This document shows positions 19,124-28,997 of a DNA stretch of 64,000 nt, piece by piece. The translations under genes and the position numbers were made by a program. The stretch spans positions 4,268,501 to 4,332,500 of the forward strand of contig NZ_CP053590.1 in the NCBI RefSeq assembly GCF_013365535.1, written 5' to 3'. Positions within the stretch are counted from its first letter, which is position 1, and the number at the start of each line of letters is the position of its first letter. The notes under the pieces were generated by a model that worked only from the letters and a program-made list of their open reading frames with translations, was not told the origin of the DNA and searched no databases. Origin of the DNA: Aquimarina sp. TRL1 (GTDB lineage: Bacteria > Bacteroidota > Bacteroidia > Flavobacteriales > Flavobacteriaceae).

Positions 19124-20146
19124 ATGTCTGATAGAAGAGATTTTTTAAAAAAAGCAGCTATAGGTACACTGGGAATTAGTACGCTATATGGATGTACAGA
19201 AAATAAAAAAGAGAAGTCAGAGAAAAAGGAAATTCCTCAGGATAACGATAACAAAGGAAGAAAACCTTTGATTATAGCTACCTGGAATCATGGATTGGCA
19301 GCGAATGAAGCAGCCTGGAAAAAATTACATCAGGGAAGTACAGGTATTGAAGCGATCGAAGCTGGGGTTAGAATTCCGGAAGCAGACCCTGCTGTTCGCA
19401 GTGTAGGTTATGGAGGGTATCCTGATCGGGAAGGAAAAGTAACACTGGATGCCTGTATTATGGATCATAGAAGTGATTGTGGTGCTGTTTCGTTTCTACA
19501 GGGAATTAAACATCCGATTTCAGTAGCAAAGAAAGTATTAGAAGATACACCTCATGTAATGCTATCCGGAGAAGGAGCATTGCAGTTTGCCTTGTCCAAA
19601 GGATTTAAAGAAGAAAATCTGTTGACAGCTGCAGCAGAAAAAGACTGGAAAGAATGGTTAGAAAAATCAAAGTACCAGCCAGTTATTAACATAGAAAATC
19701 ACGATACCATCAGCATGCTGGTATTGGATACAGATGGAAACCTTTCAGGAGGTTGTACGACCAGTGGGGCAGCCTGGAAAATGCATGGACGTGTCGGAGA
19801 TTCTCCGATTATCGGGGCGGGTCTATTCCTGGATAATGAAGTAGGTGCAGCCGCTGCAACAGGCTTGGGAGAAGCCGTTATCCGAACTGCAGGAAGTGCT
19901 ATGGTCGTGGAACTAATGCGACAGGGAAAAAATCCGGAAGAAGCCTGCAAAGAAATTGTAGAGCGAATTTATGAGAAACATAAAAATCATCGGGATATGG
20001 AATATCTGCAGGTAGGGTTTATTGCGGTAAACGCAAAAGGAGTCTATGGAGGGTATAGCCTGAGATCAGGATTTAATTACGCTGTGTATGATGAGCAGCA
20101 GGGAAACAGGATGGAAGATGCTGCCTTTAAAATGAATTGGGACTAA
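19124..20146 (+). CDS. Glycosylasparaginase (N4-(beta-N-acetylglucosaminyl)-L-asparaginase)
   Basis: An Ntn-hydrolase that cuts the GlcNAc-Asn bond, the last link of an N-glycan to its peptide. It self-cleaves before the catalytic Thr in ENHDTISML, at about residue 195 from this start. Other family blocks are IIATWNHGLAANEAAWKKL, DGNLSGGCTTSGAAWKMHGRVGDSP and GAAAATGLGEAVIRT. The ATG at 19124 is preferred to a GTG at 19040. It starts MSDRRDFLKKAAIGTLG, a twin-arginine-like signal, followed by the lipobox-like STLYGC (Cys 24). This suggests folded export and lipid anchoring, though that is prediction. The length, about 340 residues, fits the family. It sits between GH92 and GH20, completing the pathway. 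Confidence 0.92.
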   Translation: MSDRRDFLKKAAIGTLGISTLYGCTENKKEKSEKKEIPQDNDNKGRKPLIIATWNHGLAANEAAWKKLHQGSTGIEAIEAGVRIPEADPAVRSVGYGGYPDREGKVTLDACIMDHRSDCGAVSFLQGIKHPISVAKKVLEDTPHVMLSGEGALQFALSKGFKEENLLTAAAEKDWKEWLEKSKYQPVINIENHDTISMLVLDTDGNLSGGCTTSGAAWKMHGRVGDSPIIGAGLFLDNEVGAAAATGLGEAVIRTAGSAMVVELMRQGKNPEEACKEIVERIYEKHKNHRDMEYLQVGFIAVNAKGVYGGYSLRSGFNYAVYDEQQGNRMEDAAFKMNWD

Positions 20147-20264
20147 TAAACTATCTCGGGGCAAACCCATAAGGCATTTGTTGGGAACAAATATTTAATT
20201 TCAAGATAAGACTTGGGGTATAATACCCTTTGGTGATGCTAATAAACACAAAAGCAAATATACT

Positions 20265-22598
20265 ATGACCACTACCATTAAAAAACAATTTCTGCTATGT
20301 GTAATACTATTGATGACTATTGGATGCACCTCCAAAGAACCATATCAGTATGACGCAGCAGATATTAACATTATTCCCAAACCCAAAACCCTGCTGTGTC
20401 GCCCGGGCGCTTTTGAGTTTACGGAAAAAACTCGTTTTGTAATCAACAACAAAGAAGAAGCTGCTATTGCAGAGATGCTAATCCAAAAGTTTTCAACAGC
20501 AACAGGATGGACATTGACGACTACAGAAACCATTCCGGCAGAGAATTATGTAGCTTTTACCATCAATAAAGCATTGAAAAAAGAAGCCTATGAGATAGCA
20601 GTAGCAGAAGACCATATCGTATTAACAGCAGGAGAGGCTTCAGGTTTCTTATACGCCATACAATCACTTCGTCAATTGTTACCTCCGGAAATTGAAACAA
20701 AAGGAGCTGATCAAAAGACAAAATGGTTAGTACCGGCAGTTTCTATTAAGGATGAACCGAGGTTTCAATGGAGAGGGTTGATGTTGGATATTTCGCGTCA
20801 TTTTTTCGGAAAAGAATATATAAAAGAAGTCATTGATGGGCTGGCTTTTCATAAAATGAACGTTTTGCATTTACACCTGGTAGACGATCAGGGGTGGCGA
20901 ATCGAAATAAAAAAATACCCCCGGTTAACTACAGTAGGTGCCTGGCGAGTAGATCAGGAAGATAAACATTGGAATGATAGAAGAGCAGTAAGTCCTGATG
21001 AGAAAGGAACTTATGGTGGTTTTTTGACACAAGAAGAACTTAAGGAGATTGTAGCTTATGCCGATAAAAAGAATATAACCGTCATTCCGGAGATAGAAAT
21101 GCCTGCTCATGTATCCAGTGCCATTGCAGCATATCCGCACCTGTCCTGTAAAGGGAATAGTATTGGAGTTCCCTCTGGAGGGCTTTGGCCAATAACAGAT
21201 ATTTACTGTGCAGGACAAGAAAGTACTTTTGTTTTTCTGGAAGATGTATTAAAGGAAGTGATGGATATTTTCCCTTCTCAGTACATTCATATCGGGGGGG
21301 ATGAAGCGACCAAGACCAATTGGGAACATTGTCCTTATTGTAGACAGCGAATGAAAGATGAAGGTCTGAGTGAAGTAGAAGAATTGCAAAGTTATTTTAT
21401 AAAGAGAATAGAGAAGTTTATCAATGCCCATGGGAAAAAATTAATAGGCTGGGATGAAATATTAGAAGGAGGACTGGCTCCGGATGCTACGGTAATGAGT
21501 TGGAGAGGAGTGAAAGGTGGTCTGGAAGCGGCTGCGCAGGGACATGATGTGGTGATGACTCCGGGAACCCATTGTTATTTTGATCATTATCAAGGCAAAA
21601 AAGAAGAAGAGCCATTAGCGATTGGAGGATTTACTCCTTTATCCAAGGTATATCAATTTGATCCGGTAGTACCTTCTATGACTGCTGAAGCTGCTAAACA
21701 TGTATTGGGAGGGCAGGCAAACCTTTGGTCAGAGTATATTACTACAACAGCGCATTCTCAATATATGATATATCCGCGTTTGGCTGCCCTGGCCGAAACA
21801 GTGTGGAGTCCTAAAGAAGCTAGAGATTGGGGTGATTTCTCAGATCGTATCCAAACGATGTTCGACCGATATGAATATCAGGGAATACACTATGCCAAAA
21901 GTTCGTTTAGAATACGACCAGAAGTAATTGTAGATACTTCTAGCAATAGCGTGACGCTACAATTAAAAAATGAGTACCCCAATGCTGATATTCAGTATGT
22001 ACTGGGAACGGATACACTCTCAGAGAAAGCCATACAATATACCAAACCGATTCCTATGGATACAACTATAACACTTACAGCTTCTTTATTCAAAAATAAT
22101 AAAGCAATTGGTACGGTCTTAAAAGATACAATTGTCTTTCATAAGGCAGTAGGAAATCAAGTCAGCTATGTAGCACCTTATCACAAGAAATATAAAGGAA
22201 CAGGAACCCGTAGTTTGGTTAATGCTATACGTGGATCAAAAAACTTTGGAGATGGACAATGGCAAGCTTGGCTAGGAAACGACATGGAGGTAATCATAGA
22301 CCTGGGTAAGGAGCAAGCAATTCACAAAACCATTGTAGGAAGTATGCAAGACCAGGGAAATGGAATTTATTACCCTGTAGGAATAGAAGTATTTACTTCA
22401 TTAGACGGAACACAATTCACCAAAAAAGGACAGATGACACGAAAACATCAATTAGACAGAACAGTAGCATTAAACGAGTTTGATGTGACATTCGAAACCC
22501 ATAAAACCCGTTATGTAAAAGTAAAAGCAACTAGTATTAAAGAAGTACCTCATGGAGGCGATGTATGGTTGTTTACTGATGAAATTTTAATCGAATAA
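20265..22598 (+). CDS. GH20 beta-N-acetylhexosaminidase, lipoprotein
   Basis: A 777-residue lipoprotein (lipobox MTIGC, Cys 21) of family GH20. An alpha/beta domain (about 30-165) precedes the catalytic TIM barrel, whose entry is RGLMLDISRHFF. The barrel has HLVDDQGWRIEIKKYPRL and the catalytic Asp-Glu pair at about 346-347 in IHIGGDEATKTNWEHC. This pair supports substrate-assisted removal of terminal beta-GlcNAc or GalNAc. The C-terminus (about 640-777) is a discoidin/F5-8 type C-like domain (WLGNDMEVIIDLGKEQ, PVGIEVFTSLDG) likely to bind glycan. Chitobiase-type C-terminal beta domain residues lie between. Three bases separate it from the GH29 gene, so they are co-transcribed. In this cluster it would clear GlcNAc from complex or core N-glycans. 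Confidence 0.94.
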   Translation: MTTTIKKQFLLCVILLMTIGCTSKEPYQYDAADINIIPKPKTLLCRPGAFEFTEKTRFVINNKEEAAIAEMLIQKFSTATGWTLTTTETIPAENYVAFTINKALKKEAYEIAVAEDHIVLTAGEASGFLYAIQSLRQLLPPEIETKGADQKTKWLVPAVSIKDEPRFQWRGLMLDISRHFFGKEYIKEVIDGLAFHKMNVLHLHLVDDQGWRIEIKKYPRLTTVGAWRVDQEDKHWNDRRAVSPDEKGTYGGFLTQEELKEIVAYADKKNITVIPEIEMPAHVSSAIAAYPHLSCKGNSIGVPSGGLWPITDIYCAGQESTFVFLEDVLKEVMDIFPSQYIHIGGDEATKTNWEHCPYCRQRMKDEGLSEVEELQSYFIKRIEKFINAHGKKLIGWDEILEGGLAPDATVMSWRGVKGGLEAAAQGHDVVMTPGTHCYFDHYQGKKEEEPLAIGGFTPLSKVYQFDPVVPSMTAEAAKHVLGGQANLWSEYITTTAHSQYMIYPRLAALAETVWSPKEARDWGDFSDRIQTMFDRYEYQGIHYAKSSFRIRPEVIVDTSSNSVTLQLKNEYPNADIQYVLGTDTLSEKAIQYTKPIPMDTTITLTASLFKNNKAIGTVLKDTIVFHKAVGNQVSYVAPYHKKYKGTGTRSLVNAIRGSKNFGDGQWQAWLGNDMEVIIDLGKEQAIHKTIVGSMQDQGNGIYYPVGIEVFTSLDGTQFTKKGQMTRKHQLDRTVALNEFDVTFETHKTRYVKVKATSIKEVPHGGDVWLFTDEILIE

Positions 22599-22601
22599 CA
22601 G

Positions 22602-23957
22602 ATGAAAACGCAATATTCTATAACATGCTATTTATGGTTGCTGTTGCTTCCTGTTCTTCATGCACAGGAGCAGGCAACATCTACGGATTCCCGGATGGAG
22701 TGGTTCTCCAATGCTAAACTCGGTATTTTTATTCATTGGGGATATTATGGTGTTAATGGGATATCAGAATCCTGGTCTATGTATCATAAGAAAATTTCCT
22801 ATGATGCGTATATGGATCAGGCAAAAGGATTTACTGCCAGTCAGTATGATCCTGATAAATGGGCTGCTTTTTTTAAGAAAGTAGGAGCGAGATATAGTGT
22901 ATTAACTACTAAGCATCATGATGGGGTGGCCTTATGGGGTACGAACTTAAGTGAGCTGAATGTGGTGAAAAAAACCCCGGCAAAAAAAGATCTGGTAGCT
23001 CCATATGTTCAGGCTTTGCGAAAGGAAGGACTAAAAGTTGGGCTGTACTATTCGTTATGTGATTGGTCACATCCTGATTATGAGGTTGTTTTTCCAAGAC
23101 CGGATACCAAAAAAGACTATCCGCAGCAAGGATTGGAAAATCTGACGAAATGGGAACGTTTTGTCAGGTTTTATAAAGGACAGTTAAAAGAATTAAATGA
23201 CCAGTTTCACCCCGATTTGTATTGGTTTGATGGGGATTGGGAAAAATCTAGTGAAGAGTGGCGAGCCAAAGGACTAAAGGATTCTTTATTAGCCTGGAAT
23301 CCTGCCACTATTGTCAATTCCAGATTAAAAACCTATGGAGATTATAGTACTCCGGAACAAGGAATTCCTGTGGTACGACCAGAAGGTCCCTGGGAGTTCT
23401 GTATGACGATGAATGATAATTGGGGATACTACCCCAGTGATACCAATTACAAGCCTGTAGCGCAGATTATCCGCACATTTGTAGAAGTGATCGCTTCAGG
23501 AGGAAATTTGTTGCTTAATATTGGGATGAAACCCGATGGGACTATTCCCAGGGAACAAGAAGAACGGTTGACCGAATTGGGAGCGTGGATTCAGAAACAC
23601 AGGGAGGCAGTCTATACAACTACTGCTGGACTGCCATATGGACACTTTAATGGACCTACCTTAATTAGTAAGGATAAAACAAAGCTATACTTATGTGTAT
23701 TTGATGCCCCCAGACATTATATTTCTTTAAAAGGAATTCAAAATAAGATTCAGAATATACGAGTGATAGGAAGTAATTCCTCTATAGCTTTTGTCCGGAA
23801 CGGAGGGGCTTCATGGAATAATATTCCGGGAATTGTACGTATTGACTCTCCCCCAGAAAAATTATTAGATCCCTATGTAACCATTCTGGAAGTGACATTG
23901 GATACTCCCTTAAAGTTATATAGAGGGCATGGGAATGCAGTAGAACTAAACGATTAA
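22602..23957 (+). CDS. GH29 alpha-L-fucosidase
   Basis: A 451-residue exported enzyme with a signal peptide ending near VLHAQ. GH29 blocks are AKLGIFIHWGYYGVNGISESWSMY, ARYSVLTTKHHDGVALWGT, LKVGLYYSLCDWSHPDYE and the nucleophile region PDLYWFDGDW with Asp at about 210. A C-terminal beta-sandwich follows NPDGTIPREQEERLTELGAWI-type residues (GMKPDGTIPREQEERL here). Retaining fucosidases of this family remove core or antennary fucose from N-glycans. It lies three bases after GH20 and seven before GH92 paralogue 3. Which fucose linkage it prefers is not decidable by eye. Confidence 0.94.
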   Translation: MKTQYSITCYLWLLLLPVLHAQEQATSTDSRMEWFSNAKLGIFIHWGYYGVNGISESWSMYHKKISYDAYMDQAKGFTASQYDPDKWAAFFKKVGARYSVLTTKHHDGVALWGTNLSELNVVKKTPAKKDLVAPYVQALRKEGLKVGLYYSLCDWSHPDYEVVFPRPDTKKDYPQQGLENLTKWERFVRFYKGQLKELNDQFHPDLYWFDGDWEKSSEEWRAKGLKDSLLAWNPATIVNSRLKTYGDYSTPEQGIPVVRPEGPWEFCMTMNDNWGYYPSDTNYKPVAQIIRTFVEVIASGGNLLLNIGMKPDGTIPREQEERLTELGAWIQKHREAVYTTTAGLPYGHFNGPTLISKDKTKLYLCVFDAPRHYISLKGIQNKIQNIRVIGSNSSIAFVRNGGASWNNIPGIVRIDSPPEKLLDPYVTILEVTLDTPLKLYRGHGNAVELND

Positions 23958-23964
23958 TCAATAG

Positions 23965-26301
23965 ATGGCTATGATAGTAACAATAAAAAAAGGAATAGGT
24001 GTTTTGGGATGCCTGCTCTTATTTTCTTGTATGTCAAAAGAAGAAAAGACAACAGTAGAAACAGAAATTCCGAAACCTAAGCTGAAGGAATCTCTCATTG
24101 GGTATGTAAATCCTCTGATGGGAACGGATTCAGAATTTAGCCTGTCAAATGGAAATACCTATCCTGCCATTGCACGTCCCTGGGGTATGAATTTCTGGAC
24201 GCCAATGACCGCCAAAATGGGAGATGGATGGACTTATAAGTACGATGATCATACCATACGAGGGATTAAACAAACGCATCAGCCCAGCCCATGGATTAAT
24301 GATTATGCAGCCTTCTCACTGATGGGGGTTACAGGAAATTTGAAATATAAAGAAGATGAGCGTGCCTCCTGGTTCTCTCATAAGGCAGAGATTGTAAAAC
24401 CTCATTACTATCAGGTATATCTGGCAGACTATGATATTAATATGGAGGTGAGTCCTACTGAACGGGCAGCTCATTTTAGAATGACGTTTCCGGAAGCAGA
24501 TAGCTCCTATATAGTCTTAGATGCTTTTTTTAAAGGATCTAAAGTAACCATAATCCCCGAAGAACGAAAAATAATCGGGTATTGTAGGAATAATAATGGA
24601 GGGGTTCCCGATAATTTCCACAACTATTTTGTAGCAGAATTTGATAAAGATTTTGAAGTATATCATAGTTGGGGAGATCAATGGAAATTACAACGTAATA
24701 TCAAAGAAAGTGAAGGAGAGCATGTAGGAGCAATTGTAGGATTTAAAACCAGAAAAGGAGAAGAAGTACATGTAAAAGTCGCTTCTTCCTTTATTAGCCC
24801 TGAACAAGCACAAATAACACTGGATAGAGAGATCGGAGAAGATACATTTGAAACCACCAAAAAAAAGGCAAAAGAAGCCTGGGAACAGGAATTAGGAAGA
24901 ATTCGGATAGAAGATGAATCAATTGATGACTTGAGAACCTTTTATTCATGCTTGTATAGAGTGTTGTTATTTCCCAGGAAGTTTTATGAATATGATGCGA
25001 ATAATTCTATTCATCACTACAGTCCTTATAACGGAAAAGTACTTCCAGGTTATATGTTTACTGATAATGGTTTTTGGGATACGTTCAGAGCTGTATTTCC
25101 TTTTTTTAATCTGATGTATCCTGATCTCAATAAAAATATAATGGAAGGATTGGCAAATACCTATAAGGAGTCTGGATGGTTACCAGAATGGGCAAGTCCA
25201 GGTCATAGGGATTGTATGATAGGATCCAATTCTGCACCGATTATTGCTGACGCGATGAGTAAAGGGGTTGAGATGAATGGAGAACTATTATTAGAGGCAA
25301 TGCTTAAAAATGCTACCGTAGCAACAGGACGCCCTGTTAATTCTGTTGGAAGAGCCGGACTTACAGAATATAATGCTTTGGGGTATGTACCTTATGATGT
25401 TCGTATTCATGAAAATGTAGCGAGAACCTTAGAATATGCTTATGCTGATTTTGCCATTGCTAGCATGGCAGAACGGATGGGAAAACAACAGCTTGCAGCT
25501 ACGTACTATCAGAAAGCCATGAACTATAAAAATGTATTTGATCCCGAAACCAGATGGATGCGGGGAAAAAATAAAAATGGAAGCTTTCAGAAACCCTTTA
25601 ATCCACTGAAGTGGGGAGATGCATTTACAGAAGGGAATAGTTTACATTATACCTGGTCTGTGTTTCACGATGTACAGGGGTTAATTGATCTTATGGGAGG
25701 AAATGAAGCATTTGTGAATAGATTGGATGAAGTTTTTAGCATGCCTCCTGATTTTGATGCTTCATACTATGGGTTTACCATTCATGAAATCAGAGAAATG
25801 CAATTGGTTAATATGGGAAATTACGCACATGGAAATCAGCCCATCCAGCATATGATATATTTATATAATTATGCTGGAAAACCATATAAAACCCAGAAAC
25901 AGATTAGAGAGGTATTGACAAAATTGTATGCAGCTACTCCTGATGGATATTGTGGAGATGAGGATAATGGGCAGACATCAGCCTGGTATGTTTTTAGTGC
26001 TTTGGGATTCTATCCGGTAACTCCGGTGATCAATCAATATGTAATCGGTAGTCCTTTGTTTGATAAAGTAACAATTCAATTGAGTAACGGTAATGTATTT
26101 AAAATCAGTAGTTCAGAAAATGATAAAGAAGCACCGTATATACAAGAGGCTAGCCTGAATAAACTTCCGTATGCGAAGACATTTCTTTCTTATGATACGA
26201 TTCAAAAAGGAGGAACACTTCATTTCCGTATGGGAACGACACCAAATAAAAACTGGGGAAATGCTCCTGATGCAGTCCCTTATTCATTAAGCAATCAATA
26301 A
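23965..26301 (+). CDS. GH92 alpha-mannosidase, lipoprotein (paralogue 3, divergent)
   Basis: A 778-residue GH92 lipoprotein (MAMIVTIKKGIGVLGCLLLFSC; Cys 22). It belongs to another branch than paralogues 1 and 2. Its opening is YVNPLMGTDSEFSLSNGNTYPAIARPWG, the second block reads IKQTHQPSPWINDYAAFSLMG in place of the HLSGTG block, and the HGNEPSHH motif is HGNQPIQH, with Gln in place of Glu. The acidic block is GDEDNGQTSAW and TLEYAYADF is kept. These changes around the sugar sites suggest a different linkage, for example alpha-1,3, alpha-1,6 or a modified mannose. The tail MGTTPNKNWG matches other members. It is co-transcribed with GH29 upstream and paralogue 4 downstream (7-base gaps). Confidence 0.92.
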   Translation: MAMIVTIKKGIGVLGCLLLFSCMSKEEKTTVETEIPKPKLKESLIGYVNPLMGTDSEFSLSNGNTYPAIARPWGMNFWTPMTAKMGDGWTYKYDDHTIRGIKQTHQPSPWINDYAAFSLMGVTGNLKYKEDERASWFSHKAEIVKPHYYQVYLADYDINMEVSPTERAAHFRMTFPEADSSYIVLDAFFKGSKVTIIPEERKIIGYCRNNNGGVPDNFHNYFVAEFDKDFEVYHSWGDQWKLQRNIKESEGEHVGAIVGFKTRKGEEVHVKVASSFISPEQAQITLDREIGEDTFETTKKKAKEAWEQELGRIRIEDESIDDLRTFYSCLYRVLLFPRKFYEYDANNSIHHYSPYNGKVLPGYMFTDNGFWDTFRAVFPFFNLMYPDLNKNIMEGLANTYKESGWLPEWASPGHRDCMIGSNSAPIIADAMSKGVEMNGELLLEAMLKNATVATGRPVNSVGRAGLTEYNALGYVPYDVRIHENVARTLEYAYADFAIASMAERMGKQQLAATYYQKAMNYKNVFDPETRWMRGKNKNGSFQKPFNPLKWGDAFTEGNSLHYTWSVFHDVQGLIDLMGGNEAFVNRLDEVFSMPPDFDASYYGFTIHEIREMQLVNMGNYAHGNQPIQHMIYLYNYAGKPYKTQKQIREVLTKLYAATPDGYCGDEDNGQTSAWYVFSALGFYPVTPVINQYVIGSPLFDKVTIQLSNGNVFKISSSENDKEAPYIQEASLNKLPYAKTFLSYDTIQKGGTLHFRMGTTPNKNWGNAPDAVPYSLSNQ

Positions 26302-26308
26302 AACGAGT

Positions 26309-28564
26309 ATGCAATCACTGTTTTGTCAATATCATTATCTAAGGAACCGCTTTATTCTTTCTATATTAACATTTGTAGGAGTGTTAGGAAATGCACAAGA
26401 AATAAGTAGGTATGTCAATCCTTTTATCGGAACATCTAATTTTGGAGCGACAAATCCAGGAGCAGTAGCTCCGAGAGGAATGGTTAGTGTCTCTCCGTTT
26501 AATGTATCGGGAAAACAGAATACAATGGATAAGGATAGTCAGTGGTTATCGACGCCTTATGTAAAAGAAAACCACTTTTTGACCGGCTTCTCTCATGTAA
26601 ACTTAAGTGGGGTAGGCTGTCCGGATTTAGGAGTGCTTATTGCGATGCCTACTATCGGTGTTGTAGAGACAGATCCCCTGAAATATGGAAGTACATACTC
26701 AGCAGAAGTTGCCCGTGCAGGATATTATAAAACTCATCTTGAAGCTTCTGGGATTACGGTTGAAACAACAGCTACCCCCAGAGTAGGAATTAGCAGGTAT
26801 ACATTTCCTAAAGGAAAATCCAATGTACTTCTCAATCTGGGATTAGGATTAACCAATGAGCAGGGTGCCATGGTTAAGGTGGTCTCTCCTACAGAAATAG
26901 AAGGTGTGCGTACTGTAGGATCATTTTGCTATTACAAGCCAGAAGAAACCTATCCTATATATTTTGTAGCGCGTTTTGATAAACCTGCTCGTGAGTTTGG
27001 GATATGGAAACATACACAAAAATACAAGGGAGTAGAAGGACAATGGATGGGATATAATGGTAAAACCAGAACCTATAGGAACTATTACAAAGAAGTAGTA
27101 GGGGATAGTATAGGGACTTATTTTTCTTATGATTTTAAAGAAACAACCCAGTTACAATTGAGTATAGGAATTTCATACGTAAGTATAGAAAATGCCAGAG
27201 AAAATCTGGAAAAAGAGTTAGGCAAGAATACGTTTGAGTCGGTCTATTCAGAAACCAGAAAACAATGGGATAAGGTATTAGGAAGAATTGAAGTGAGTGG
27301 TGGAACAGAGAATGAAAAAACTATTTTTTACACCGCATTATATCATACACTCCTTCATCCGAATATACTCAATGATTACAATGGAGAATATCCGGCTATG
27401 GCAACACGAGAAACGAAACATACCACAGGAAATCGATTTACTGTTTTTTCTTTTTGGGATACCTATAGAAATTTACATGCACTGATGTCTTTGTTATATC
27501 CTAAACAACAATCGGATATGGTCAAAAGTATGTTGGCGATCTATAAGGAAAGTGGCTGGCTTCCCAAATGGGAACTCAATGCTACAGAAACCACGACTAT
27601 GGTAGGAGACCCGGCAGGAATCGTAATTGCTGATACCTACCTGAGAGGAATTGATGATTTCGATATCGAAGTAGCTTATGAAGCCATGTGCAAAAGTGCA
27701 GATCAGATAACCGATAATCCATTACGCCCCGGTTTGGAAGATTATCTGCAAAAAGGGTATCTAACGACCAGTACTACCAGCAGTGGCTCGGTTTCCACCA
27801 CTCAGGAATATAACATCAGTGATTTTGCAATTGCACAATTAGCTCAGAAACTAGGGAAAAAAGAAGCCTATGAACGTTATACAAAACGAGCAGTATCTTA
27901 TAGAAAGTTATTTGATAAAAAATTAAACTTGTTACGTCCCAAAAATGATGATGGAAGCTGGTATCATCCGTTTAATCCGGATACCGGAGCTAATTTTGTG
28001 AAGAATTTTGGATTTATAGAGGGGAATTCCTGGCAGTATACATTTATGGTTACCCATGACATTCCGCATTTGATCAAGATGATGGGAGGAAAAGAACCTT
28101 TTACGAAACAACTAAAAAAAGTATTTGATAATAAGCAATTTGATATGGCAAATGAACCAGATATAGCATATCCTTTTTTATTTAATTATGTGAAGGGGAA
28201 AGAGCGACTTACTCAGGATATGGTTGATCAGTTGCGAACCACTTATTTTAAAAACAGCCCGGATGGGTTGCCGGGAAATGATGACACAGGCACCATGTCT
28301 GCATGGTTGATTTATACAATGATGGGGATATACCCTGTTAGCCCGGCAGAACCTATATATACGATTAGCAGACCAGTTTTTGACCGTGTTACAATTCATT
28401 TAGATCCTGCATATTATGAAGAAAATACATTGATCATTAAGAAAGAAGGAAACCCCAAAGGATATATTAAACATCTAGAACTCGGAGGCAAAAAACACGA
28501 ACACTTTTTTATTACACATGATGAATTAACACGTACAGGATCCTTAACAATATACCTGAAATAA
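26309..28564 (+). CDS. GH92 alpha-mannosidase, secreted (paralogue 4, divergent)
   Basis: A 751-residue GH92 enzyme with an ordinary signal peptide (RFILSILTFVGVLGNAQ) and no lipobox, so it may be periplasmic or secreted. Openings are RYVNPFIGTSNFGATNPGAVAPRGM and GFSHVNLSGVGCPDLGVLIAMP. The TLEYAYDDW block is changed to TTQEYNISDFAIAQL. The HGNEPSHH block becomes ANEPDIAYPFLFNY, and the acidic block is GNDDTGTMSAW. The fold is clearly GH92, but three of the conserved sugar-site blocks differ from paralogues 1 and 2, so another substrate is likely. It is the last gene of the N-glycan run, with a 433-base gap after it. Confidence 0.9.
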   Translation: MQSLFCQYHYLRNRFILSILTFVGVLGNAQEISRYVNPFIGTSNFGATNPGAVAPRGMVSVSPFNVSGKQNTMDKDSQWLSTPYVKENHFLTGFSHVNLSGVGCPDLGVLIAMPTIGVVETDPLKYGSTYSAEVARAGYYKTHLEASGITVETTATPRVGISRYTFPKGKSNVLLNLGLGLTNEQGAMVKVVSPTEIEGVRTVGSFCYYKPEETYPIYFVARFDKPAREFGIWKHTQKYKGVEGQWMGYNGKTRTYRNYYKEVVGDSIGTYFSYDFKETTQLQLSIGISYVSIENARENLEKELGKNTFESVYSETRKQWDKVLGRIEVSGGTENEKTIFYTALYHTLLHPNILNDYNGEYPAMATRETKHTTGNRFTVFSFWDTYRNLHALMSLLYPKQQSDMVKSMLAIYKESGWLPKWELNATETTTMVGDPAGIVIADTYLRGIDDFDIEVAYEAMCKSADQITDNPLRPGLEDYLQKGYLTTSTTSSGSVSTTQEYNISDFAIAQLAQKLGKKEAYERYTKRAVSYRKLFDKKLNLLRPKNDDGSWYHPFNPDTGANFVKNFGFIEGNSWQYTFMVTHDIPHLIKMMGGKEPFTKQLKKVFDNKQFDMANEPDIAYPFLFNYVKGKERLTQDMVDQLRTTYFKNSPDGLPGNDDTGTMSAWLIYTMMGIYPVSPAEPIYTISRPVFDRVTIHLDPAYYEENTLIIKKEGNPKGYIKHLELGGKKHEHFFITHDELTRTGSLTIYLK

Positions 28565-28997
28565 CTACAATAGTCAGGGATTTCCGTATCATGTGTAATG
28601 GTATTGAACACTAGGTGTTTATACGGATTTTTTAACATAAAAATGAAACAGGTATTTCTACTGTAGTTTATATGAATCATTTATAAGATCTTTGAACTAT
28701 AATTAGAAAAGCTCTGGATATTGTAGCTACTATCCAACTTTTTTATTTATCATGGAGTACTCACCACCCACTACAGGGAATTAATTTATTTTATAATTAT
28801 CAGATACTCTTCCTTGCTTGTTTTGCAGGCAGTTGAAGAATGTATACATATCAGGTAGTTATTAGATGTGCCCCAACCCAATTTAATCTAGATGAATTGG
28901 TGTAAAAAAGAATGATGTAATCAAAATAATAACAATGTGCTATAAATAAAATGTATTAGACATTTTGCTTATACCCTTAAAACCTTCATTTACTATT
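28565..28997. other. Intergenic gap between the N-glycan cluster and the unknown cluster
   Basis: No gene is seen. The GH92 run ends at 28564 and no strong terminator hairpin was found after it. GATCTTTG (about 28687-28694) and TTGTTTTG (about 28816-28823) are weak matches to the TAnnTTTG promoter element. A TTG at 28965 could extend the next gene by 11 codons but is not preferred. Confidence 0.35.

Noticed and set aside
28965..28997. TTG start adding 11 codons to unknown protein 1
   Set aside because: An ATG follows at 28998 and the added residues show no conserved or signal features; not excluded outright.
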